A DNA stretch of 40,384 nucleotides from Haplosporangium gracile (lineage: Eukaryota > Mortierellomycota > Mortierellomycetes > Mortierellales > Mortierellaceae): positions 5,858 to 46,241 of the forward strand of contig JAAAUF010000088.1 of assembly GCA_015499985.1 (NCBI GenBank), in the 5' to 3' direction. Positions 1 to 10,836 of this stretch are shown here, one piece after another (position 1 is the stretch's first letter; every line of letters starts with the position of its first letter). The notes under the pieces were generated by a model. That model saw nothing but the letters and a program-made list of their open reading frames with translations. It had not been told where the DNA came from and searched no databases. Position numbers and translations under genes: made by a program.

Positions 1-464
1 TCTTTGTGCCCCCTCTTCGCTCATTGCTCCCCCACACCAAGGTCACGCTGGACTCGACTGCTTTTTTTTTTGTGAATCTGAGACTGGATCAGCGTTTATT
101 GCCACTGAACTTGTTCGCTGCTAGTCTGAAGGGGGGGGCGGAAGAATGAACGAGTGGAATGAATGACCCTTGCGTATTGTCTGTGTCCGTGTCTGTGACG
201 CAAAATGACCCTGACCAATCCACCTCGCACGCAGCTTTTTTTTTCATTGGCAAGTGTTTGCTTACCCCATTGGCCACTCAACAGAGAATAAAGTTGTTTT
301 TTTTGATAGAAAGATAGATAGACTGTAATACTAAGATAGAACAGATGCAGTATGCTGCTACGTGTAGGTATGGTATTTTCTCATAGGAGCCACAGAAGGG
401 CCAATTGGTTGTGTGGTATCGAAAACGAAAACACCACTAAATAACGAAGTCGTTCTTGTAGCTC
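1..464. other. intergenic, window start
   Basis: This stretch follows the 3' end of the minus-strand gene that stops at 465. It contains several short A or T runs and no reading frame with coding character. Short open frames on the minus strand between 89 and 281 overlap in different frames and show no family resemblance. On the minus strand an AATAAA is read at about 94-99, but it lies about 370 bases beyond the stop, so its role as a poly(A) signal is uncertain. Confidence 0.5.
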
Positions 465-1909
465 CTAGGAAGCATGACCCCAGATGGCAATAAAGGTCGA
501 AAAGCTCAGGATCGCCGACTGAAGAACCTGACTCGTCCTGAGGGAGAGTGAACTCGTCGCACCATTACTCCCACCCTTGCAGTTATTGCAGAATGCTATT
601 TGATGAATTCAAGGAAAGGTAGTATTCGGCAAGAACAAAAAGGTGGAGGTGAGTGAACTGATACAGACATGGCAAAACAACTCGGTCACCATGGCTGTAT
701 TAATACTTGACACGCTCGCGGAATGCATGTATTAAAATTGTTAAGAGATGACTCCTTGAACTTTTTTTTTTTTTTGTATTGTCCTTACCTCCTGTCCTTG
801 GTACGTATGGATCCTATTCATAGAGACAAGGACGGACAGGCAACAAGAAATTCATTAGATACGGATACACCACAAGCCATCGAATATCTTTAAGGACCCA
901 CATATAAAGACAGTAATGGATAATGAAGAAAAAGAGAAATGGGGAAGCAGGTCTTACTGGGATGTACATTCCGAATTGAAGATCGGAGTAGGGCATGAGA
1001 TGGCCACTGGCGGCGACTCCTTGCTTCCCAATTTTAGTATCATAGATACTCCTATTTCATCGTGAACAGAGAGGAAAGGATAACAAAAACGGAGTGAGTT
1101 GAAGCGTTACCGATATGTCCAGCATCAGTCAAGGGGTTAGCTTATCAAGGGAAAGAGAAAGAAGCAAACTAAAAAGTCGTTCCTATCCTTACAAGGTATA
1201 GAAGCCCATAAACAATGACGGCACCGCAGATCCCGTACTCCAACTCGTCGACGTCGCTGTTCCCGAAACATTTGTCACCGGCCAAACCATCTTGGGGTTC
1301 GCCGACAAAGCAACTTCAATCGTCAAGTTACCAGGTGGGAACACCAAAGTCGTGTTATCAAAGACCCATTCAAAGACAATGTTGGACCCCACTGGGAACA
1401 GAGGTGGGTTGATAGAGTTTTGTTTAGGTTGGATCATGGACAGGCGACTGACGGGCCGGCGTGGATCGATGATAGAGTTGGGGCCGACGGGGATGCCGGG
1501 GCCACCGATGATGGTTCCAGAACTGGAACCGGGGCTTCCCAGGGGAGGAAGGGCTGTTGGACGTGGGAGGGGGGTGGTTGTGGAGCTGGAAGAGGCGGAG
1601 AGGGATGATGAGGATTGTTGCGATGGTGAAGGGTTTGTGGAGGGTGTACCTGGGTTCTGCTGTTGTCGGGCTAAGCAAAAAGAAAGAGTAGGACAAGTGA
1701 CTTTAGCATGTGAGTGATACTGGGTTATGGGACTGCATCTGCTGTAGTTGTTGTTTTCAAAGGATATCGAGTTGTTTACGGAAGAGATGAAGGGATTCAG
1801 GTTCTGAGTCAGCAGCGACGAAGGAGAGGAGGAGGGTAAAGAGGGCGAGTATGCAGAGCGTGAGCCATCGTGAAGAAGGGTATCTGAGGCGATGAGTATA
1901 TGGAATCAT
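465..1909 (-). CDS. secreted/GPI-like surface protein, fungal DUF7137-like, five exons
   Basis: Exons on the minus strand are 1909-1780, 1670-1193, 1051-958, 813-789 and 595-465; all phases match and give 285 residues. Residues 1-35 form a signal peptide with the hydrophobic core LTLCILALFTLLLSFVAA. A Ser/Thr/Pro/Gly-rich linker follows to about residue 90. A beta-rich domain then carries NIVFEWVFDNTTL, YTLSIYDTKIG and DLQFGMYIP, in the order I recall for fungal DUF7137 proteins. A Cys-x2-Cys (FCNNC) lies near residue 245. The last 36 residues, small residues followed by a hydrophobic tail (VLQSAILSFSTFIAIW), resemble a GPI-anchor signal or a short C-terminal membrane segment. The start at 1909 was chosen because it opens the signal peptide. 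Role unknown; probably a wall or plasma-membrane surface protein. The family name is from memory; the gene model is firmer. Confidence 0.75.
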
Positions 1910-2599
1910 TTTTTTGTGGAAGATGATGGTAATATACAAGTCAGGAACGATGAGGGAAGGAAAAGGGAAGCGAAAGAAGCAAGAGCAAAACAGAAGAAAG
2001 AAGAAAGGGAAAAAAGAAAGAAAAAAAGAAAGGAGTAGAAGCAATGAGAATTCAATGGTTTTCATTGACCATGAATTCCACGGACAAAGGAAGCAAGTCA
2101 AAGGTAACCGAAGGATTCTCCTCTGCAAAGAAAAAAGAAATAAAAATGTGTTCGGCACCCTTTGGATGAGTGCACACCCGATACTGCTCCCGCTCCTGCT
2201 TCCTGTGTCTTGCAGACAAAACGATTGCACCTCCTTGGCATTTTGTTGTCCATCTTGGATGCTTCTTTTTGGGCAGGCACGCAGACAGAGATTGACAGAG
2301 GGACAGTTAAAGAGAATGAGGGGAGAAAGGTGGCCGAACCTCTTCGCTGTTGGTTGTCAGAGAGAGTTGAAGGGGTGCTGAATCAAGGACCAGACGTAGA
2401 GGGAAAGGGAGGGTTAGGAGAAGAGAAGGGGGAGGGAAGAAGAGAGCAGAGGGGTAGGTAAAAAGGTAAGCACACAAACAAAAAATGTATATAGAACTGT
2501 CGCCAAGAATGGTTCCAAACGCGCTACCATCTGTACAAACGCGTATTTATTTCGGTTGTCGCAACACGTGGAGTGAACACAGCAAAGCTTATAGGTTGA
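1910..2599. other. intergenic between two minus-strand genes
   Basis: This should hold the promoter of the gene starting at 1909 and the 3' region of the gene stopping at 2600. It includes a strongly purine-rich tract on the plus strand (about 1945-2040, AGAA/GAAA repeats), that is, a pyrimidine-rich leader on the minus strand just upstream of 1909. The open frames here come from biased composition and show no family likeness. Confidence 0.5.
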
Positions 2600-3223
2600 C
2601 TATGAAGAAGAAGAGGGCGCGACGAGTTCAGCGGTCGTCTGGATGGCATTCATGCCAGGGACGCGCTTGGCCTGCACATTGCCAACAACGTGACTACCTA
2701 CTTCTTGGCTCTCCCACAGTGGTTGACTCAGGATCGCCTCTTGAAAGGACGTTGTATTGGCGGCTGTCACAAACTTTATAACTAGACTCGTCACTCTTTC
2801 TCCATCTCCTCCTGTTTGTTCAGCAAATACTCCCCCCATATCTGTTGCTGCTACTGATGACGATAATGATGACTGGTCGTTGTTTGCGCTTGTGGGGAGA
2901 GTCTTGAAGTGAAGCTGCAGGGCTTGCCATTCATAGGAAGGATTTGTTTTCTTCAACCGGATAACAATGTTCTCGGGAGCGACAGAGTATGAGCACTCTT
3001 GGATCGGATCCGTGTGCAGTGGCTGTTGTTCTTGAGAAAGTACTGGCTGGACTAGCACTGTCGTTGCTAGTCTAGTCGCATCCGAGTCGGTGTGGTTGAA
3101 ACTGATCTCTGCGGCGTGGTGTGAGGGCAAGATCTGTGAGGACACTGAGACAGGATCGATTGAGGGCAGGTGAATAATGAGGACTGCATGTACTGAAGTC
3201 TGGTGGAGGTTGATTGAGTGCAT
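2600..3223 (-). CDS. small CS-like (p23/SGT1 type) protein
   Basis: Single exon of 207 residues. The start at 3223 has the context ACAATG; an in-frame ATG at 3379 would add 52 residues without domain character. Residues 5-105 alternate hydrophobic strands (HQTSVHAVLIIHLP, AEISFNH, TTVLVQPVL) and end with PENIVIRLKKTN followed by W. This order resembles the CS beta-sandwich of CHORD/SGT1-type Hsp90 co-chaperones, where an N-terminal HQT segment and a late I-x-L-x-K strand before a Trp are usual. A Ser-rich loop and a second hydrophobic block follow, and the C-terminus is a run of Ser. No CHORD or TPR module is present, and there is no room for one because VPS11 starts 298 bp away on the opposite strand. 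The gene call is good; the CS assignment is tentative. Confidence 0.6.
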   Translation of the reverse strand: MHSINLHQTSVHAVLIIHLPSIDPVSVSSQILPSHHAAEISFNHTDSDATRLATTVLVQPVLSQEQQPLHTDPIQECSYSVAPENIVIRLKKTNPSYEWQALQLHFKTLPTSANNDQSSLSSSVAATDMGGVFAEQTGGDGERVTSLVIKFVTAANTTSFQEAILSQPLWESQEVGSHVVGNVQAKRVPGMNAIQTTAELVAPSSSS

Positions 3224-3521
3224 TGTTGCTGTTGTTGTTTGAATGCGTTGCAGGCAAAGGACAGGGAGTGTGAAGAAGGGGCGTTGTGAATAATAACAAG
3301 CTGATAAGCAAATCGTTGGGCATTTTTTTTTTATCCCTGTCAATTCTACCTTCGAACCGGCAATCACCTGACTTGCCACGCTTTTTCGAACCGCCCGTTC
3401 TGTCGGTCAGGCGCATTCCTTTCCATTCATCCCTCTCCTCGTCTTTCTACACCTGTCCATCCTCACTGTCTGCTCTCTCCTTCCTTACTTCCTCCTCGAC
3501 AACAAAAACTCGCTCCATACC
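3224..3521. promoter_or_regulatory. short divergent promoter region, CS-like gene / VPS11
   Basis: The two start codons face away from each other across 298 bp, so both promoters and 5' leaders must lie here. The VPS11 side is pyrimidine-rich (about 3420-3490, CTC/TTC stretches), a common feature of fungal leaders. A T run lies at about 3322. I saw no convincing TATA box. Confidence 0.5.
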
Positions 3522-6500
3522 ATGGCTCTTCAGCGGCAATTCAACTTCTTTGACAAAGTCGAGCTCAAAGATCCCGAGGACCCATCAAAGTCGCCTGAAA
3601 TCTTCAAGGTCCGTCTTATGGGCACCTTCATTCACCTCACACTTTGCAAGGCCTTCTGACACAGAGCAGGCAACAAAGGGAGCAGGCAACAAAGGGAGCA
3701 GGCAAGCCAACTTGAGCTAACCGCAAATTCAACTTTAACTTGCTCTTACAACCATTTTAGTCTATTGAGTCGAATGTGGCGACAAGTGGACGTGGCCATA
3801 TGGTTGTTGCAGACCGGTCGGGACTCGTTCATATCATCGACAAGGCTCTCCAGGTTGAATCCTTCCTCGCGTACGACAGTGGGCGCGTCACACATATGAA
3901 GCAGCTCAGACAACGCAACATTCTCGTCACTGTTGGAGTAAGTAAACGTTGTGCCTTTACGTGACTATATTACCGACCTCTGGTTTGGAAAACGAGACAG
4001 TGCACTGTGCAGGGAGCTGATCATGGTTTGGCCATAATTTTGTTTAATATTCATATTTGTATCAACTAGGAGGAGGAGAACGCGGTGCAGGTTATTAAAT
4101 TTTGGGATCTGGACAAGCCAGACAGGAACAAGCCAGGACCTACATTGGAGCGATCAATTCGCGTGACACAGCAAGGAAACGCCTTTCCTGTCTCTGCTCT
4201 GGCTGTTCTGGAGAACCTGTCCCAGGTTGCCGTCGGTTTGGCGAACGGAACTGTCGTCTTGATCTATGGAGACTTGATGCGTGAACGTACTACAGCACAG
4301 AAAGTTGTTCACCATAATGACGAGCCCATCACAGGTACTTTTCTTCTTTTCATCTAATCTCTTTTTTTGTTACAAAAGGGGCATTTACAGCTAGCAGCGA
4401 ACATTCCAACTGACTATTGACGACTTTTATTTTTTCATAATAGGTCTTGGCTTCAAGGAGCAACAGAAAGGAGCACTGCTATATATCGCAACGACCGCCA
4501 AGGTCCTTTTGTACAATACCTCGACAAAGCAGACGCAGGTACGACCTTGTTGATATATTGCTGGAACTTCAGATTAGCGTCATTCTTGAATGTCACTCAT
4601 GAAGTTCAAGAAACTCACATCTTTGCGGACGAAATAACAATTAGACGCTTGATGACCAAGGTGGTGGACTAGGTTGCGCTGTTATGAACGAAAGCACACA
4701 GGAGCTTGCCATCGCTCGTGACGAAGCCATCTTCTTTTACGGACCCGACGGTCGTGGACCCGCATATGGACTTGATGGTAACGCTCAAGAAGAAACTGGA
4801 AGAATTAATAGTGTCCATTGTCAGTGGCAAAATCCAGAGAAAGTGCATTGGTTCACGTTACTTTTGGAACTTCATTCTTCTAGGTGCAAAGACATTTATC
4901 ACTTTTTACAAGTCATACCTGGTGTTGGTATCACCTCCCAACATTCCTTTGACTGCCACCAGGGCATTTGGCGTCCAGGCTGCTTCTGTCTCTGCCAACG
5001 ACACAATTCGCCTCACCATTGTCGACACTGCCAACAAGTTCACAGCATACCAGGCAACCTTCTCGCAAGGCATCAGAAGTGTCATTTGCGAATGGGGAAG
5101 CATTTACATTGTTGAGAACGGCGGCAAGGTAAAATATCATTACCTTTTATTTGTTTTTCCTGGAAAGATCTTACATAGGATAGCGGACTAAATTACAAAA
5201 TTATAATAATAATCAATTAGGTCTACCGTCTGGATGAAATGGATACCTCGGTCAAGCTGGATATCTTGTTCAAGAAGAACATGTACCTGTTGGCCATCAA
5301 CCTTGCTCACAACCGAAAGTACGACAACGCTAGCATTTCGGATATTATCAAAAAGTACGGCGACCATCTTTACAACAAGGGCGATTACGATGGCGCCATG
5401 GGACAGTATGTCCGAACAATTGGTCGTTTGGAACCTTCATATGTCATCCGAAAGTTCCTTGATGCCCAGCGAATTTACAACTTGACGTCGTACTTGCAGG
5501 AACTGCATTCCAGCGGATTGGCCAACGCCGACCATACCACCCTTTTGCTGAATTGTTACACCAAGCTCAAGGATGTGAAGAGACTCGATGAATTTATCAA
5601 GGTAGCTTTGTGACCATTTGGTTTATTTTAACGGTGTACTCTTGCCTCCAGCAACTCACACTAACGACCTACATTCATTATGGATCCTCAAGACTGATAG
5701 CGACTTGACATTTGACTTGGAGACGGCGATTCAAGTATGTCGTCAGGCAGGCTACCATGAGCATGCTGTCTACCTGGCCGAAAAGTTTGAGGAGCACGAC
5801 TTGTAAGTTTTGTGATAGGATGGCATATACTCGGGACTGCACGTTGCAATTTGATATCGGAACTGACATGAATTAATTCGGTATATCAATTTAGGTATTT
5901 GACGGTGCAAATCGACGATGTAAAGCAGTACGACCGTGCGCTCGCGTACATGCGCCGACTTGGACCCATTGAGGCAGACAAGAACCTTCAAAAGTACGGA
6001 AAAGTCCTCCTGACTCACCTTCCTGAGCAAACTACGCAGCTTTTGGTCGACCTTTGCTCCGGTTCCCTTGCAAGAGTCGGCTCTTCTTCACCCACACCCG
6101 GCACAGTCTCCCCTATTCCAACCCACACTGCAGGAACTCATCACCTCGCTTTCAGCATGCTTCCCTTTGCCATGGGAGGCCCAGCTGGCACGGCGTCTCC
6201 ACCTGTTTCATCATCCGCCAGTCCCAACCCTGGCCATCAAGCCACTTTCTCACCCAAGCTTCACGGCGGCGTTCACCGCGATGGCTCCAAGTATGCGCCA
6301 CCCTCCCCTAGGACGTTTATGAGTCTGTTTGTGGACCTGCCAGCGTATCTGATCACATTTTTAGAAAAGGTCTCGACCAACCGCTGGCCAACGGTCCCCT
6401 CCACCAATCAGTCGACCGTGGGCTCTAATCTCAAGTCACCAGCCCCGAATACCCATCTGAACAAGCCAGGTAGCTTTAGCAGCTCCAAGAAGGCTGCTGT

Positions 6501-7834
6501 TGGAAACGACGTGAACGACAAGGGATCCATCAGCGGTGCCAGTCGATTTGGAGTGTCGAATGAGCAGGACATGGAGGAGCGCAAGGCGATCTGGAACACC
6601 CTGTTGGAGCTTTACTTGGCAGACCCACCGATGGCATCATCATCGGGTAAAGGTCAGACCATGCACGTGGCAGAGTTGAACCGCAAGAGCAGGGACAGGA
6701 TCATTAAGAAGGAGAAATGCATGAAGTTGCTGAACGATACAGAGATCCCTTACGATACCAACCATGCCCTTGTGCTCTGCCATATGGCTGGCTTTGATGA
6801 GGGTATTGTGTTTTTGTACGAGCGTATGAAGATGTACACGGACATTCTCCGACTCTGGATCGGTCGGGACGATACTGCCAAGGTGATGGAGTGTCTCCGC
6901 AAATACGGGTGGGTGTCTGTCTATGTGTATATGCTCATTTGTATGGGCATGTTGTTGTCAGCTGTTCCTTTTTTTTTTATTTTTAACGACTCCTCGTTTT
7001 GTTACTGTGACACCTCCTTCCAGCCAATTATTTATTTCCCTTTGCCGACTAATGATTGTCTTCTTTACTGTGCACTTTCTTTTACTCCTAGACCACAAGA
7101 ACCGTCGTTATACCCCCTAACACTGTCATACTTTTCGTCTTCGCCTTCTCGTCTCACATCAGCGACACCCGATTTGTTGAAGGTGTTGGATCATATTGAT
7201 CAGCAGGATCTGTTGCCTCCACTGCAAGTTGTGCAAGCCCTTTCTCAGACATCGGTGGCGACGATTGGAATGATCAAGAACTACATCGGCCACCGGATTG
7301 AGGCTGAGCGCAAGGAGCGAATTGAGGACCAGAAGCAGATCCAGAGTTATCGACAAGAGTCTGAGAAGAAGCGGCGGGAGATTGATGATTTGAAGACGTC
7401 GGCGAGGATCTTCCAGGTAACCAAGTGCAGCGCGTGTGGCGGATCCTTGGACTTGCCATCGGTGCATTTCCTGTGCAGGCATTCGTACCATCAACGGTGT
7501 TTGTCTGATTCTGCGGATCGGGAGTGCCCCAAGTGCATGGTTGAACAACGCACTGTTGCCGATATCCGTCGGATGCAAGAGGCCAATGCTGAAAAGCACG
7601 ATCTTTTTATTTCTGAGGTAAGTCACTCTCTGTGCGTTTTAAGTTGTGTTATTTGGATGTGGTGGTATGGCTTATGTTTGCCTTTTGTATGTAACGTGTA
7701 TTAAATTGTGGTTTTATGTTTCATATTTGATGTCAATATAGCTTGAGGATGCGGATGATGGGTTTGAGGTGATTGCAAAGTATTTTGGCAACAACACCAT
7801 GGCCTTTGCAAAGCTGATTGACGGGTCGACCTAA
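3522..7834 (+). CDS. VPS11: VPS11, HOPS/CORVET core subunit (Pep5)
   Basis: Eleven exons: 3522-3608, 3761-3937, 4070-4334, 4444-4538, 4645-4777, 4884-5128, 5221-5601, 5693-5802, 5895-6908, 7092-7617 and 7742-7834. Phases agree throughout and give 1041 residues. VPS11 scaffolds the HOPS and CORVET tethering complexes on endosomes and vacuoles and contributes a RING E3-like domain. The N-terminal beta-propeller spans about 1-340 (CTSGRGH equivalent at ATSGRGH). The alpha-solenoid includes the conserved YGDHLYNKGDYDGAM, LEPSYVIRKFLDAQRI and LANADHTTLLLNCYTKLKD segments. A RING-H2 finger lies at about 948-984 (CSAC, CRHSYHQRC, CPKC). Compared with animal VPS11 there is an extra Ser/Pro/Gly-rich insert of roughly 150 residues in exon 9. 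Intron 1 has an unusual GTCCGT donor and contains a 16-bp tandem repeat. Very secure identification. Confidence 0.96.
3665..3705. repeat. 16-bp tandem repeat in VPS11 intron 1
   Basis: About 2.6 copies of the unit AGCAGGCAACAAAGGG occur with exact 16-bp periodicity (copies start at 3665, 3681 and 3697). The repeat lies about 55 bp before the intron 1 acceptor. Confidence 0.85.
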
Positions 7835-8872
7835 CTGGCTTCATCAGATATGAGGCCAGATACACATCGTCGACACTTTTGCAGGCGACAGCGACACATT
7901 ACCAAGGAATAAATCAAAAATAAAGAGAAAAGTTCAAACAACCACAACGGCATCGCCTCTTTCGTCCTTTTTCCTATAATTTTGCTCTCGCTGTTTTTTT
8001 TATTCACTTTCAACCTTGTTAAATGATCATCATTGTTGTGTACAATAGAGGGTGAATGAAAGAGCTCGTTTGTTGTTGGTTTTTCTTCTTTGAAAGTTGA
8101 AAGGGCTCTCAATTGTAAAGAAAAACCAGGGCAACCGCGACTGATTTCTATCTGTCTGTTATTTTTTTTTACACGTCGTATTTTATTCGTCCAGGAAAAT
8201 GATGTTGAGGAAAGTGCGGTTGTGGTTGCATGCCGCACGCACATACGGTCGAGATTTTTCCATCGTCCTAAGCCTCTCTGGGAAGGAGGGGTAGGTCAGC
8301 CAGTCAAAGAGTGAGCCATATGTGCCCTGTAGCCCCTGGCAGGCTAGTCGCAACAGCCAACTCAACTCTCTTTCCTTTTTTCACAAGCAACTGGCGCCCT
8401 TTTCTATTCTTTTCTTTTCTTTTCTTTCCTTCCCTTCTCACCTCCTTACGTCCCTCTCACCGTCCTCTCATCCCTTTCTCCCACGCGCATCCTTCCTCCT
8501 TTTCCTTTATACCCAAACCACAGCAACAACAACAATCACACACCTCTTCCACATCGCATCATCATCACGACCGCTCCCTTCTTCCCTTCTTCCCTCCTTC
8601 ACTTCTCACATTTCACACCTTCTTCACACTTGGAGCTTGACTAGAACAGCAACAGCTCATTGTTCGTTAGCTCTCTTCCTTCTATTTTACATCGCCACAA
8701 GTCCACACCTCGCCTTGCCAGAGTCCTTCTCTCCTCCTCATTACTGGTCAGGACAAACGACAGACGACTCCCAAACGACAAAACAGCAACACACAACAAC
8801 AATAATTACTTCAACACAGCACACACATCTTTTACTTTTACAACACACAGACACACATACACATACACTATC
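7835..8872. other. intergenic, VPS11 3' region and Sel1-gene promoter/leader
   Basis: Two AATAAA signals follow the VPS11 stop. From about 8370 to 8870 the plus strand is strongly pyrimidine-rich (repeated TTTTC and CCTT units), then CA-rich (ACACACA runs at about 8820-8868) up to the start codon at 8873. This looks like a long low-complexity leader. Open frames here are by-products of the bias. Confidence 0.6.
7908..7924 (+). promoter_or_regulatory. candidate poly(A) signals of VPS11
   Basis: Two AATAAA hexamers lie at 7908-7913 and 7919-7924, 74 and 85 bases after the VPS11 stop codon. The position and sequence match the canonical eukaryotic hexamer. The cleavage site cannot be read from sequence alone. 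Confidence 0.45.
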
Positions 8873-10836
8873 ATGAGCACGTTTGCATCGTTGATGGAGA
8901 GCGCTCAGCGCGAGGACCCGAGGGCACAATACCTCCTCGGCCAATACTTTGAGGAGGGCCAGGAGGGGTCTCAAAAGAACCCCGGTCAAGCACTTCAATG
9001 GTACACCAAGGCCGCCTACAACGGCGAGACGGACGCTCTCTTCCGAGCCGCCTATTGCTACGAACACGGTATCGGTACCGTCCCCAACATCAAGGGTGCT
9101 GAGGACTGGTATACCGCCGCCGCCAACAAGGGCCATCTCGAGGCCCAATTCCATCTGGCCGAGCTCTACACGCGAGGAGGTGCCGGCGTGGCCAAGAACC
9201 TCAAGGCAGCCTTTGATTTGTACCTCAAGGCGGCCTATGCGAGCCACACCCCCTCGACCCGTCGTGTGGGAGAGTGTCTGATGAAGGGCGAGGGTTGTCA
9301 GGCGACCGCTGAGGGTGCTTCGATGTGGCTCGAGACGGCGGCTAAGAATGGGGATGCGAAATCGACGATTCGCCTGGCGGAATTGTATACTACCGGGTCT
9401 GGAGCCGACTTTCCAGCGGATGCGGAAAAGGCGTTTGGTTGGTGGATGACGGCAGCGACGGCGGTTGAGGGTTCGATTGATGTGATTGACAAGTCGTTGG
9501 CAGAGTACAAGGTCGCCGAGGCGTTGTTGAGCGGTAAGGGCACGGAAAAGAACATCAAGGTCGGGATGCAGTGGCTGCTCCAATCTGCACAGGAGGGTCA
9601 TCCAGAGGCCATGCATGTCTATGCAAAGTTGCTCAACAACCCGCCTTCGGCCGAAATCGTCAAGGATACCAACCAAGCGATGGAGTGGCTCGAGAAGGCT
9701 GCGACTGCTGGATGGCCTGAGTCGCTGTTGAGTCTCGGAAACGCACACCAGTATGGCATGTATGGCAAGGTTGTCGATTTTGAGCAGGCATTTTATTTTT
9801 ATGAGAAGGCTGGTAAGTTTTTTTTCTTTTTTTTTGTTGTTGTCGCGAATGTCGGTCGACAAGTGTTCATGAATATAAAGAAAAAAAAATGTCCGCTAAT
9901 ATATTGTCTTTATATAAAATGTTTTATAACGAAATAGCGGAAAAGGGCAATGGAAAGGCAATGGCGACGATTGGAAACATGTACTCGCAAGGACAGGGAA
10001 CGACAAAGTCAGCTGAGAAGGCGTTCGAATGGTGGCTCAAGGCCGCGCAGTTGGGAGTACCTGTCGCTCAGAACGAGATTGGATACTGCTACAGAGACGG
10101 ATGGGGTACGAATCAGAATCACAAGGGCGCTGTTGAATGGTTCACAGCAGCGGCCAACAATGGGCATGCGGATGCCTGCTGTGCGTTAGCTTTGTCGTAC
10201 ATCAATGGTCGTGGAGTGCCGGCCAATATGGAGATGGCATTCGAGTGGTTCAATAAGGGTGCGGAGCTTGGATCAGGCAAGGCGATGTACAACCTCGGGA
10301 TGATGTACAAGAAGGGCGACTTTGTGCAAAAGGACGACAAGAAGAAGTTTGCGTGGTACGAGAATGCGCTCCGGAATCATTATGAGGAGGCGGCGTATGA
10401 TTTGGGAGTCTGTTACCTGAACGGCGAGAATGGATCTAAGGACCCGGCCAAGGCTCGGGAACTGTTTGTCCGAGCCAACAACAATGCTAACTCGGCAGAG
10501 GCTTGTATTAACCTAGCAGCTATGGCTGTCAACGAGCGGAACGATTGGGCCGAGGCTTTCGACTGGCAGATGGCGGCGGCGTCGAAGGGTCATGCGATCG
10601 GAATGAGACGTGTGGCGATCATGTACAAGGAGGGGAAAGGGGTTGGTGTGAACCCCAAGGAGGCGATGGGATGGTTCTTAAGGGCAGCACAGGCGGGCGA
10701 TGTGCCTTCGATGGGTCATTTGGCCAACTGTTACAAGACCGGGTTTGGTACTGAGAAGAACTTGGAGAACGCGACGACGTGGGAGATTAAGGCCATGCAA
10801 GGTCAAGTCGTTGCCCAGGGCGCTCACTTTAAGTAG
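8873..10836 (+). CDS. Sel1-repeat (TPR-like) protein
   Basis: Two exons, 8873-9812 and 9938-10836, joined in phase 1 across a 125-bp T-rich intron; 612 residues. The whole protein is a chain of Sel1-like repeats of about 36 residues, with the pattern A-x-x-W-[YFWL]-x-[KT]-A-A, then G, A, LG/LA, Y and G-x-G. Examples are ALQWYTKAAYNG, GAEDWYTAAANKG, AFEWWLKAAQLG and AMGWFLRAAQAG. Such solenoids act as protein-interaction scaffolds. There is no signal peptide or membrane segment, unlike ER-associated Sel1/Hrd3. There is no prenylation motif of the Chs4/Skt5 type, because the protein ends in AHFK. It is therefore probably cytosolic; partner and pathway are unknown. The start at 8873 begins the first repeat almost at once. 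Confidence 0.9.

Noticed and set aside
5899..7704. VPS11 exon 9 read straight through into exon 10
   Set aside because: The region 6909-7091 encodes a Phe/Tyr/Leu-rich stretch absent from VPS11. A GTGGGT donor and CTCCTAG acceptor in phase 2 remove it and restore the family sequence.
8311..8876. Open frames upstream of the Sel1 gene, including an in-frame N-terminal extension
   Set aside because: The sequence is a pyrimidine- and CA-rich leader. The extension has no repeat or targeting character, and the first Sel1 repeat begins right after the ATG at 8873.
8741..9862. Long minus-strand open frame opposite the Sel1 gene
   Set aside because: It is the complement of the Sel1-repeat exon, whose frame carries clear repeats. 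The minus frame has no domain character and arises from codon bias of the real gene.
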